A program made the translations under genes and the position numbers. 59,463 nt of DNA from Glycomyces harbinensis (lineage in GTDB: Bacteria > Actinomycetota > Actinomycetes > Mycobacteriales > Micromonosporaceae), in assembly GCF_900101745.1 (NCBI RefSeq), contig NZ_FNAD01000025.1, positions 1-59,463 on the forward strand, given 5' to 3'. Every line of letters begins with the position of its first letter. The stretch's first letter is position 1. The notes beneath the pieces were generated by a model. The model searched no databases. It was not told where the DNA came from and was given only the letters and a program-made list of their open reading frames with translations. Shown one piece after another: positions 49,119-59,463 of the stretch.

Positions 49119-50198
49119 ATGAGCACACAACCGAAGCGGGTCCTCGTCCTCGGCGGGACCGTCTACCTTTCCCGGACCATCGCGCGCATGGCGGTCGAGC
49201 GCGGCCACCAGGTCACCGCTGCGGCGCGCGGCACCAGCGGCGAGCCGCCCGAGGGCGTCGAGTTCGTGAAGATCGACCGCAGTTCGCCCGAGGGGGTGGA
49301 GGCGCTGCGGGGCAGGGAGTTCGACGCGGTCTTCGACGTCGCGCGCCTGCCCGCGTACGTCGGCCCGGTCCTGGACGTCCTCGCCGACCATGCGGGGCAC
49401 TGGTCGTTCATCTCCTCGATCTCGGCCTACGACAAGGACGGTGCGGGCGCGGACGAGGTGCACGAGCCGACGGCGCCCGACTCGACGGACCCGTCCGTGG
49501 AGGTCTACGGCGCGAGCAAGGTCGCCTGCGAGAACCTGGTGCGCGAGCGCCTGGGCGACCGGGCGCTCGTCACCCGGCCCGGTCTCATCGTGGGCCCCGG
49601 GGACCCGGTCGACCGGCTCGGCTTCTGGCCGCTGCGCTTCAGCGAGGGCGGCGAGATCCTGGCGCCGGGCGCGAAGGACCGGCCGGTGCAGTGGATCGAC
49701 GTGGTGGATTACGTGAACTGGCTGCTCGACGCCGCGGACGCGAAGCTCACCGGGACGTTCGACGCGATCGGCGACCACATCGGGACGGGCGAGTTCTTCG
49801 ACGGGATCGCCGACGCGCTCCTGGAGGAGGGGCACATCACCGAGCGCCCGCAGCTGACGTGGGTGTCGCAGGAGTTCCTGCTCGAACAAGAGGTGACCCC
49901 TTGGGCGGGCCATGAGTCGATCGGCTTCTGGGCGCCTTCGCCCGAGTACGACGGGCACGCGAGCCGGCCCGCGGGTCCGGCCGTCGCGGCGGGGCTGCGC
50001 CTGTCTTCGCTGCAGGAGACGGTGAAGCGGTGGTGGCGGGCGAACGCGGCGTCGCCGAGCCTGCGCGCGGGCATGAGCCGGGTGCGGGAGGGCGAGCTGC
50101 TGGCGGCCTGGCACGGGACCGAGCCCGATCCCGACCTGGCGTGGTACGACCGCGAGCGCCGGTTCAAGGTGCCGGGGGCGGACGCGCCCGCGGGATAG
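49119..50198 (+). CDS. NAD-dependent epimerase/dehydratase family protein (extended SDR)
   Basis: A 359-residue Rossmann protein. Cofactor motif is VLVLGGTVYLSR, Ser triad at FISSISAYD, and Tyr-Lys in VYGASK. It resembles the isoflavone-reductase-like or GDP-sugar epimerase group used for actinobacterial NAD(P)-dependent reductases; substrate unknown. The ATG at 49119 follows CATGCT by six bases, so it may be leaderless too. It ends at a strong terminator. Confidence 0.87.
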   Translation: MSTQPKRVLVLGGTVYLSRTIARMAVERGHQVTAAARGTSGEPPEGVEFVKIDRSSPEGVEALRGREFDAVFDVARLPAYVGPVLDVLADHAGHWSFISSISAYDKDGAGADEVHEPTAPDSTDPSVEVYGASKVACENLVRERLGDRALVTRPGLIVGPGDPVDRLGFWPLRFSEGGEILAPGAKDRPVQWIDVVDYVNWLLDAADAKLTGTFDAIGDHIGTGEFFDGIADALLEEGHITERPQLTWVSQEFLLEQEVTPWAGHESIGFWAPSPEYDGHASRPAGPAVAAGLRLSSLQETVKRWWRANAASPSLRAGMSRVREGELLAAWHGTEPDPDLAWYDRERRFKVPGADAPAG

Positions 50199-50204
50199 GA
50201 CGCG

Positions 50205-50236
50205 ACGACGGCCCCGCCTTCCGGCGGGGCCGTCGT
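50205..50236. terminator. bidirectional terminator
   Basis: A perfect 14-bp stem (50205-50218 with 50223-50236), loop TTCC, between the convergent SDR and membrane protein genes. Confidence 0.9.
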
Positions 50237-50248
50237 TCGTCTCGTGCG

Positions 50249-50974
50249 CTACTGCTGCGGCGGGGGCGGCGGCTGCTGGCCGTAGGGCGGCTGGCCCGGG
50301 GGCGGGGGCTGCTGGCCGTACGGGGGCTGCCCGCCGTAGGGAGGCTGGCCGGGGTAGGGGCCCGTCGGCGGCTCGTCCTTGCGGAAGAACTCGTTGGAGG
50401 CCGGGACGGCCAGCAGGATGATGATGAGCAGCGAGCCGACGACGAACGCCAGCAGGGTGACCCAGTCGAGGACGTTGACCCAGGCGGGGGTCGCGTCCTC
50501 GACCGCCTGCGTCATCTCGTCCTGGTACTCGGTGCCGTTGACCGTGTAGGTGGCCTGGCCGACCTGGCCGATGATGCCGAAGACGCCGCAGCACAGCAGG
50601 GCGATGCCCGAGAGGATCCAGCTGAGGATGCGCGAGGCCCGGCTGCCCTTGTTGTTGAGGATGCCGAGGATGACGTAGAAGATCGCGAAGAGGATGTAGA
50701 CGCCGGCGACGGCCGCGAACATGACGGTGATGAGCGCGCCGATGTCGTCGGCGGTGATCCCCGCGGAATCGAGGCTGGGGTCCGACATGATCTCGTCGAC
50801 GGCGACGTCCTTGACGGCCGACTGCACGGCGAACATGCCGATGCCGGTGATGACGAGCAGTGCCGCGGTGATGAACTGGGTCCAGACGACGGCGGTGACC
50901 GAGGTGGGCTTGACCCTCGGTCCGGACGGCGGTGGCGGCTGTTGCGGATACTGCGGCGCCGGCGGGTATGCCAT
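50249..50974 (-). CDS. Pro/Gln/Tyr-rich tetraspan-like membrane protein
   Basis: A 241-residue protein. A Pro-rich N-terminus is followed by four membrane helices (about 28-50, 83-108, 118-142 and 170-192) and a C-terminal tail of GQPPYG/QQPPPP repeats (about 200-241). Similar DUF4064-like proteins are common in actinobacteria and unassigned. It resembles the tandem membrane proteins at 33.6-35.9 kb in tail composition only. Confidence 0.78.
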   Translation of the reverse strand: MAYPPAPQYPQQPPPPSGPRVKPTSVTAVVWTQFITAALLVITGIGMFAVQSAVKDVAVDEIMSDPSLDSAGITADDIGALITVMFAAVAGVYILFAIFYVILGILNNKGSRASRILSWILSGIALLCCGVFGIIGQVGQATYTVNGTEYQDEMTQAVEDATPAWVNVLDWVTLLAFVVGSLLIIILLAVPASNEFFRKDEPPTGPYPGQPPYGGQPPYGQQPPPPGQPPYGQQPPPPPQQ

Positions 50975-51074
50975 GACGGCCTCCGATTCGGATATGTGCG
51001 TCGGGCGGTGGGTTCTCGGGCTCCCTCATCGTACGGAGTCCGCGCGACTCCCGCCACTCATCCTCAATGGCCGG

Positions 51075-51110
51075 ACGCCGCCCCGCCGCGGCGAGCCGGC
51101 GGGGCGGCGT
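51075..51110 (-). terminator. terminator of nitrite reductase operon
   Basis: A perfect 13-bp stem (51075-51087 with 51098-51110) with a 10-nt loop, immediately after the nnaR-like stop. Confidence 0.85.
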
Positions 51111-51112
51111 TC

Positions 51113-52267
51113 TCAGACTTCGAGGTTGAGCCGGTAGCCGCGCTTGATGACCGTCTCGACGCAGGTCCGCAGGTGCACCGCGTCCCGCAGCCGCGTCACG
51201 GCCATCTCCACTGCGTGCCCGTCCGCGCCCCGGGGCAGGTGGCCCAGGAGTTCGGCGCGGGACAGGACCTTCCCGTTGGCGCTGGCGAGGGCGCGTATGA
51301 CCGCCATGGGCGCGGGGGGCAGCTGGAACGGCTGGTCGTCGAGCAGCACCATGTGCCCGCGCAGTTCGATCCGGTGGCCCGTCGCCAACTGCATCTTCCT
51401 GGAGCGCTTCGGCAGTGCCGAGGCGACCGTGCGCACCAGCGAGCCGAGGCGGGCCCGCTGCGGCTGCACCGTCTCGACTCCCAAGCGCGTCAAGGGGGCC
51501 GCGGTGACGGGGCCGACCGCGACGGGGAGGACGCCGTTGTCCTCCGCCGAGGCGCGGAAGGCCTCCAGCAGGTCGGCGGCCTGGTCGCCGGCGATGCGCA
51601 GGAGCGCGTTCGCGGCGGGCGCCGACGTGAAGGTGACCGCGTCGATGCGCCTGGCGCAGATGGCGTCCACGAGCCGCTGCACCGGCGTGATGTCGGTGGG
51701 CAGCGTCCAGCGGTAGACCGGGACCGGGACGGCCACGCCGCCGCCTTCGCGGACGGTGCGGATGAAGTCCTCGGCCGGGTCGCCGTGCAGCTGGATCGCG
51801 ACCTTCTGCCCGGCGACGCCCTTCTCGCGCAGATACTCCACGACCTCGTCGCCGGTCTCGCTCGGCGCGGTCCACTCCTCGGTGAGGCCGGCCGCGCGCA
51901 CCGCCCCGAGGGCCTTGGGCCCCCGGCACAGGATGCGGGCCTCGCCGCACACGCGCAGCAGGTCGTCGCCCATGCCCCAGCCCTCGGCGGCCTCGAGCCA
52001 GCCGCGGAAGCCGATGCCCGTGGTCGCCACGACCAGGTCGGGCGCCTCCCTGATGAGCTCCACTGTGGCCGCCCGCAGCGCCTCGTCGTCCGGCAGCGGG
52101 ACGATGCGCAGGGTCGGGGCGACGACGGTGCGGGCACCCCGGCGCTCCAGCAGCGTCGACAGCTCGTCGGCGCGCCGCTGAGCGGTGACGGCGACCGTGT
52201 AGCCGGTCAGCGGCGCGAGCGCCGCCCGGGCTTCGGACTCGCGGATCGGGGCACCGGTGCCGACCAT
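51113..52267 (-). CDS. nnaR: NnaR-like regulator: uroporphyrinogen-III synthase domain plus winged helix
   Basis: A 384-residue protein. Residues 15-270 form a HemD (uroporphyrinogen-III synthase) fold (YTVAVTAQRRADELSTLLER, ATTGIGFRGWL, DAVTFTSAPAANALL). Residues 285-384 form an OmpR-type winged helix (VLLDDQPFQLPPAPMAVIRALA, AVEMAVTRLRDAV, VETVIKRGYRL). In Streptomyces, NnaR of this build controls nitrate/nitrite assimilation. Its ATG shares one base with the nirD stop (TGATG), so it is last in the operon. It may also sense a siroheme precursor; unproven. Confidence 0.88.
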   Translation of the reverse strand: MVGTGAPIRESEARAALAPLTGYTVAVTAQRRADELSTLLERRGARTVVAPTLRIVPLPDDEALRAATVELIREAPDLVVATTGIGFRGWLEAAEGWGMGDDLLRVCGEARILCRGPKALGAVRAAGLTEEWTAPSETGDEVVEYLREKGVAGQKVAIQLHGDPAEDFIRTVREGGGVAVPVPVYRWTLPTDITPVQRLVDAICARRIDAVTFTSAPAANALLRIAGDQAADLLEAFRASAEDNGVLPVAVGPVTAAPLTRLGVETVQPQRARLGSLVRTVASALPKRSRKMQLATGHRIELRGHMVLLDDQPFQLPPAPMAVIRALASANGKVLSRAELLGHLPRGADGHAVEMAVTRLRDAVHLRTCVETVIKRGYRLNLEV

Positions 52268-52608
52268 CAGGCGCTCGCTTCCGCTTCCGCGCGGACGCCG
52301 ACGCGGACCTCGCCGCCGAGCACCTCCACCGCGAAGACCTCCAGCGCCACCGACTCGTCGTCGAGGCACACCCCGGTCTTGAGCGAGAACGCCTGCTTGA
52401 GCAGCGGGCTCACCACGACCGGTTCGCCGCCGCGATCGCCGACGAGCCCGCGGCTGATGACGTTCGCGTGCATGAACGGGTCGCGGTTGGCGACCGCGAA
52501 GAGGCTGTCGTCGAACAGCCGGAACACCGCGACCTGGGTGCCGTCGCCCAAGAGGGCGGCGACCCCGCGGCCGGGGATCAGGCGGTCGAACTCGCAGATC
52601 GTTTGCAT
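52267..52608 (-). CDS. nirD: nitrite reductase small subunit NirD
   Basis: A 113-residue Rieske-fold protein without the cluster-binding Cys-His pairs, as usual for NirD. Matches include ICEFDRLIPGRGVAALL, VAVFRLFDDSLFAVANRDPF and SPLLKQAFSLKTGVCLDD. It assists the large subunit in NAD(P)H-dependent nitrite reduction to ammonia. Confidence 0.93.
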   Translation of the reverse strand: MQTICEFDRLIPGRGVAALLGDGTQVAVFRLFDDSLFAVANRDPFMHANVISRGLVGDRGGEPVVVSPLLKQAFSLKTGVCLDDESVALEVFAVEVLGGEVRVGVRAEAEASA

Positions 52609-52611
52609 GGC

Positions 52612-55089
52612 TTACTTCCTTTCCGGAGTGCCGAGCAGCACCGGTTGGGTGTGCGAGCGTGCGGTCGTGCCGGCCGGGAACTTCTGGCCCCGGACGGTCT
52701 CGAACTCGATCGAGGGGTCGGGCGCCTCGGGGGCGTTGACGAAGGACACGAACCGCTGGAGCTTCTCGGGGTCGTCGATGACGCCCTTCCACTCGTCGGC
52801 GTAGTTCTCGACGTGCTTGGCCATGAGGGCGTCGAGCTCGCCGCAGATGCCGAGCTTGTCGTCCACGATGACCTCGCGCAGGTAGTCGATGCCGCCTTCG
52901 AGGGCCTCGACCCACTTCGAGGTGCGCTGGAGCCGGTCGGCGGTCGAGATGTAGAACATCAGGAACCGGTCGATGGTCCGCACCAGCGTCTCAGAGTCCA
53001 CATCGGACATGAGCAGGTCGGCGTGGCGGGGCGTGAAACCGCCGTTGCCGCCCACGTACAGATTCCAGCCGTGCTCGGTCGCGATGACCCCGAAGTCCTT
53101 GCCGCGGGCCTCGGCGCACTCCCTCGCGCACCCCGAGACCGCCGACTTGAGCTTGTGGGGGCTGCGCAGGCCCCGGTAGCGCAGTTCGAGGTCGATCGCC
53201 ATCTTCACCGAGTCCTGGACGCCGTAGCGGCACCAGTCGGTGCCCACGCAGGACTTCACGGTGCGCAGGGCCTTGCCGTAGGCGTGCCCCGACTCGAACC
53301 CCGCGTCCACCAGCTTGCGCCAGATCTTCGGCAGGTCCTCCACGCGGGCGCCGAACATGTCGATGCGCTGGCCGCCGGTGATCTTGGTGTAGAGGTCGAA
53401 CTCCTTGGCGACCTGGCCGATCACGATGAGCTTGTCGGGCGTGATCTCGCCGCCGGGGATGCGCGGGACCACCGAGTAGGTGCCGTTGCGCTGCATGTTC
53501 GCCAGGAAGTGGTCGTTGGTGTCCTGGAGCGCGGCCTGCTCGCCCTCGAGGATGTGCCCGTTGGACAGGCTCGCGAGGATCGAGGCGACCGCGGGCTTGC
53601 ACAGGTCGCAGCCCGAACCGGTGCCGTGGCGGGCGATCAGCTCCGAGAAGGTGGTGATGCCCGTGACCTTGACGATGTCGAACAGCTCCGCCCGGGACTG
53701 GGTGAAGTGCTCGCACACCGACTTGGAGACCTCGACGCCGCCTTCGGCCAAGAGCTGCTTGAGCATCGGGACGCACGAGCCGCAGGAGGTGCCGGCCTTC
53801 GTGCAGGCCTTCAGCGACGGGACGTCGACGCAGCCCTCGTCGTGGATGGCGCCCATGATGTCGCCCTTGGTGACGGCGTTGCACGAGCACACCTGGGCCG
53901 CGTCGGGAAGGGTCCCTTCGACCTCGCCGCCGCCGAGGAGGTCGGCGAGCTTCGCCGGGACCTTCCCGCCGACCGAGGCGCGCAGCAGCGGGTACGCCTC
54001 CGCGTCGCCGACGAGCATCCCGCCCAGCAGGGTCGTGGCGTCGTCGGAGAGCACGAGCTTCGCGTACGAGCCGTGCACCGGGTCCAGATAGGTCGTCGCG
54101 AGCGGGCCGTCGAACGCCCCGAACTGGGCCACGTCCACGCCCAGGAGCTTGAGCTTGGTCGACATGTCCGCGCCCGGGAAGGTCGCCTCGCCGCCCGCGA
54201 GGCGGTCGGCGACGACCTCGGCCATCGCGTAGCCGGGGGCCACGAGCCCGTAGCAGACGCCCTCCATGGCGGCGACCTCGCCGATCGCGTACACGTCCGG
54301 GTCCGAGGTCTGGCAGGCCAGGTCGGTGGTGATGCCGCCGCGCTCGCCGACGGCGATGCCGCACTCGCGCGCCAGCTGGTCGCGGGGGCGCACGCCCGCC
54401 GCGAAGACGATCAGGTCCGTCTCGTAGGAGACGCCCTCGCGGTTGGTGTCCATGAGCAGCCGGCCGTCGACCGCGGAGATCCTGGTGCCGCCGGTCGAGC
54501 AGTCGACGCCGATGCCGAGCTTCTCGATGTGCTGCTTGAGGATGCCGCCGCCGGCCTCGTCGAGCTGGCGAGCCATGAGCCACGGCGCGAACTCCACGAT
54601 CTGCGTCTCCAGGCCCAGCAGCTTCAGGGCGTTCGCCGCCTCGAGGCCGAGCAGGCCGCCGCCGATGACGACGCCGTGGCGCCGCCCGGAGGCGTGGGCC
54701 TTGATCGACTCCAGGTCCTCGACGGTGCGGTAGACGAACACGCCCTCGAGGTCGGCGCCCTCCATCGGCGGCACGAACGCGTACGAGCCGGTCGCGAACA
54801 CGAGCTTGTCGTAGGCGTAGTCGCCCGCGCTCGAGCGCACCGTGCGCGCCTCGCGGTCCACCGCGACCGCGGGCTCGCCCAGGCGCACGTCGACGCCGGG
54901 CAGGTCCGAGGCGAGCGAGAGCTCCTCCGCGCTGACCCCGTCGAAGAACGCCGACAGGCGCACCCGGTCGTAGGCCGGGCGGGGCTCCTCGGCGAGGACC
55001 GTGACGTCCCAGGACGGGTCGCGCTGGGTGACCGCCTCCAGGAACCGGCGGCCGACCATGCCGTCGCCGATGACTACCAACTTGCTCAT
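52612..55089 (-). CDS. nirB: nitrite reductase large subunit NirB
   Basis: An 825-residue flavo-siroheme enzyme. FAD/NAD domains come first (VIGDGMVGRRFLEAV; VIGGGLLGLEAANAL; DVYAIGEVA). A BFD-like [2Fe-2S] domain follows (CSCNAVTKGDIMGAI with SCGSC). The siroheme/[4Fe-4S] half ends with CVGTDWCRYG and SGCARECAEARGKDFGV, which bear the four cluster cysteines. Complete. The ATG at 55089 overlaps the stop of the upstream FAD gene (ATGA), and nirD starts three bases after it ends. Confidence 0.96.
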   Translation of the reverse strand: MSKLVVIGDGMVGRRFLEAVTQRDPSWDVTVLAEEPRPAYDRVRLSAFFDGVSAEELSLASDLPGVDVRLGEPAVAVDREARTVRSSAGDYAYDKLVFATGSYAFVPPMEGADLEGVFVYRTVEDLESIKAHASGRRHGVVIGGGLLGLEAANALKLLGLETQIVEFAPWLMARQLDEAGGGILKQHIEKLGIGVDCSTGGTRISAVDGRLLMDTNREGVSYETDLIVFAAGVRPRDQLARECGIAVGERGGITTDLACQTSDPDVYAIGEVAAMEGVCYGLVAPGYAMAEVVADRLAGGEATFPGADMSTKLKLLGVDVAQFGAFDGPLATTYLDPVHGSYAKLVLSDDATTLLGGMLVGDAEAYPLLRASVGGKVPAKLADLLGGGEVEGTLPDAAQVCSCNAVTKGDIMGAIHDEGCVDVPSLKACTKAGTSCGSCVPMLKQLLAEGGVEVSKSVCEHFTQSRAELFDIVKVTGITTFSELIARHGTGSGCDLCKPAVASILASLSNGHILEGEQAALQDTNDHFLANMQRNGTYSVVPRIPGGEITPDKLIVIGQVAKEFDLYTKITGGQRIDMFGARVEDLPKIWRKLVDAGFESGHAYGKALRTVKSCVGTDWCRYGVQDSVKMAIDLELRYRGLRSPHKLKSAVSGCARECAEARGKDFGVIATEHGWNLYVGGNGGFTPRHADLLMSDVDSETLVRTIDRFLMFYISTADRLQRTSKWVEALEGGIDYLREVIVDDKLGICGELDALMAKHVENYADEWKGVIDDPEKLQRFVSFVNAPEAPDPSIEFETVRGQKFPAGTTARSHTQPVLLGTPERK

Positions 55090-56525
55090 GATGCAGACAC
55101 CTCGTTCATTCGCGCAGCGTCGATGACCGCCGCGGCCTGGCCCAGACCGGCGACGGTGCCGTTGAGCCACTTGCAGATCCCGGCGACGTCCTCGGCGCAC
55201 GTGCCGCAGCCGGTCGAGGCCTGCGTGGCCTCCGTCAAGGCCTCGGGGGTGCGCGCCCCGTCGAGGAACGCGCGGCTGAGCGTCCCCTTGGTGACGTTGT
55301 TGCACCGGCAGACCACGACCTCGTCGGGCATGGAAGCGGGGGTTTCGGGGGCCACCGAGACGGACTCGCCGGGGCGGCCCATCAGGAGGGTGCGGCGGTC
55401 GTGCGGCACCGGGTCGCCGGTGTCGAACAGCTGGACCACCTGGCCGACCATGGGGTTGTCGCCGAGCATGACCGCCCCCGCGAGGCGGCCGTCGGCGTCG
55501 ATCACCAGGCGGGCGTAGGTGCCCCGCGTGGGGTCGGCGAAGGAGACGACCTCGTCGCCGTCGACCTCCCCCATCGCGGCCAGGTCGATCCCCGCGGCCT
55601 TGAGGCGGGTGACCAGGCGCGAGCCCTCGTAGGCCGCGTCCGGGTTCACGCCGGAGAGGAGGTCGACCACGACGTCCGCCTGCTCCCAGGCCGGGCCGAC
55701 CAGCCCGTAGGGGATGCCGCGGTGCTCGGCGCAGTCGCCCACCGCGAACACGTCCGGGTGAGAAGTGCGGCACTGGTCGTCGATGACGACCGCGCGGCCA
55801 CAGGCGATGCCCATCGACGCCGCCAGCGCGGTGTTCGGCTTGACGCCGCACGAGACGACCAGGAGCTGGCCGGTGACGGTGCCGCCGTCGGCTAGCACCA
55901 GCGTCAGGCCGTCGTCGCCGTGGACGACCTCCACGGTCTGGGCGTCGGTCACGGAGCCGACGCCGACCTCGCCGTAGGACTCGGCGAGGACCTTGGCGCC
56001 CACGGGGTCGAGCTGGCGTTCCATGAGGTGGGTGGCGGCGTGGACCACGGTGACGTCCATGCCGCGCCCGGCCAGGCCGCGGGCGGCCTCCAGGCCCAGC
56101 AGGCCGCCGCCGAGCACGATCGCGCCGGCGCGGTTGGCGGCCTCGTCGAGGATCGCCCGCGCGTCCTCGATCGTGCGGAGCACGTAGGCGCCGGTGGGGA
56201 GCGGGTCGAGGCCGGGGATCGGCGGGACGAAGGCCTCGGCGCCGGTGGCGAGCACCAGCTTGTCGAAGGGGACGCCGTTGACGGTCTTCGCGTCCAGGTC
56301 GACCGCCTCGACCGCTTCGCCGAGGCGGAGGGTGACGTTGTCGGGCGGGACGGGCAGGGCGATCTCGGCCTCGCGCTGCTTTCCGGCGATGAGCCCTGAG
56401 AGCAGGATCCGGTTGTAGGCGGCGGTGGGCTCCGCCCCGAACACGGTGACCTCGACGCCGCGGCGCCCGAGTTCGCGGGCGATGCGGGCCCCGGCCATGC
56501 CGTAACCGACGATCGCGACCTTCAC
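55086..56525 (-). CDS. FAD-dependent oxidoreductase with BFD-like [2Fe-2S] domain (NirB N-terminal paralogue)
   Basis: A 479-residue protein homologous to the first half of the adjacent NirB: VAIVGYGMAGARIARELG, VLGGGLLGLEAARGL and HPDVFAVGDCAEHRG, then CRCNNVTKGTLSRAFLDGA and GCGTCAEDV for a [2Fe-2S] cluster. It lacks the siroheme half. In Streptomyces nitrite assimilation a second NirB-like gene also precedes nirB. It probably feeds electrons to nitrite or nitrate reduction. The GTG at 56525 has GGGAGG eight bases upstream. First gene of the operon. Confidence 0.9.
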   Translation of the reverse strand: MKVAIVGYGMAGARIARELGRRGVEVTVFGAEPTAAYNRILLSGLIAGKQREAEIALPVPPDNVTLRLGEAVEAVDLDAKTVNGVPFDKLVLATGAEAFVPPIPGLDPLPTGAYVLRTIEDARAILDEAANRAGAIVLGGGLLGLEAARGLAGRGMDVTVVHAATHLMERQLDPVGAKVLAESYGEVGVGSVTDAQTVEVVHGDDGLTLVLADGGTVTGQLLVVSCGVKPNTALAASMGIACGRAVVIDDQCRTSHPDVFAVGDCAEHRGIPYGLVGPAWEQADVVVDLLSGVNPDAAYEGSRLVTRLKAAGIDLAAMGEVDGDEVVSFADPTRGTYARLVIDADGRLAGAVMLGDNPMVGQVVQLFDTGDPVPHDRRTLLMGRPGESVSVAPETPASMPDEVVVCRCNNVTKGTLSRAFLDGARTPEALTEATQASTGCGTCAEDVAGICKWLNGTVAGLGQAAAVIDAARMNEVSAS

Positions 56526-56632
56526 GCTCTGGACCTCCCGGTGCTGGACTGGCTGCTGGGGCGGCGCGGCGGCGGAGGTGCCGCGGCCGCGCTGTCCGGG
56601 AGACGGCGCTGTCGGTCCGGATTGCGCTCTAG

Positions 56633-59463
<2,831 letters not shown>

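Noticed and set aside
52468..55518. 1016-residue open frame on the plus strand opposite nirB and nirD
   Set aside because: Shadow of clearly conserved nirB and nirD coding sequence.

Overview
The window is about 59 kb of high-GC DNA with strong codon-third-position GC, many GTG/TTG starts and several leaderless genes, so it is almost certainly an actinobacterial chromosome. The gene set fits a soil actinomycete: geosmin synthase, a smtB-zur pair, a DUF222-HNH (13E12-type) gene, an Hsp90/TPR pair and NnaR-type control of nitrite reductase. I cannot name the genus from sequence alone. No rRNA or tRNA gene was seen.

Region by region. 1-961 is an IS5-family insertion sequence sitting exactly on the stop codon of an MFS exporter gene; next come a MocR-type regulator and a divergent flavin-binding (PNPOx-like) gene. 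4.5-8 kb holds a ThuA-domain membrane protein, a solo tnpB nuclease gene with a divergent ribbon-helix-helix gene and a recognisable right end/omegaRNA, and a secreted M23 peptidase. 8.1-12.1 kb holds a drug-type ABC exporter (ATPase plus two permeases) and a membrane fatty-acid desaturase. 12-14.4 kb is a DUF222-HNH gene framed by inverted repeats and a heptanucleotide tandem repeat. 14.3-21.8 kb carries a DUF4352-like protein, dnaG, a large Pro/Gln-rich membrane protein and a tRNA-dihydrouridine synthase gene.

The zinc theme dominates 21.8-42.8 kb. Cysteine-poor ribosomal protein paralogues (L31, L28, L33, S14) and a COG0523-like protein flank a Zur-box-like palindrome. About 17 kb further on, a znuA-znuC-znuB-smtB-zur operon has a closely matching palindrome at its start. 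A TIGR03943/DUF318 membrane pair lies beside it. Between these blocks are glyS, an Hsp90-like chaperone with a TPR partner, and several envelope proteins.

42.8-51 kb contains a single-domain voltage-gated cation channel with an Asp-Asp filter, uppS, an alpha/beta hydrolase, recO, a MOSC protein, endonuclease V and assorted small genes. 51.1-56.8 kb is a nitrite assimilation operon (FAD/BFD protein, nirB, nirD, nnaR-like) with a GlnR-like site. The window ends inside a geosmin synthase frame with an unusual open low-complexity extension.

Beyond the genes, two dispersed intergenic repeat families stand out. One is a 69-bp element with G-quadruplex potential, at 20.35 kb and 40.9 kb. The other is a 71-bp hairpin element, at 44.7 kb and 46.6 kb with a partial copy at 46.5 kb. 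Both families lie upstream of genes in the same relative orientation.
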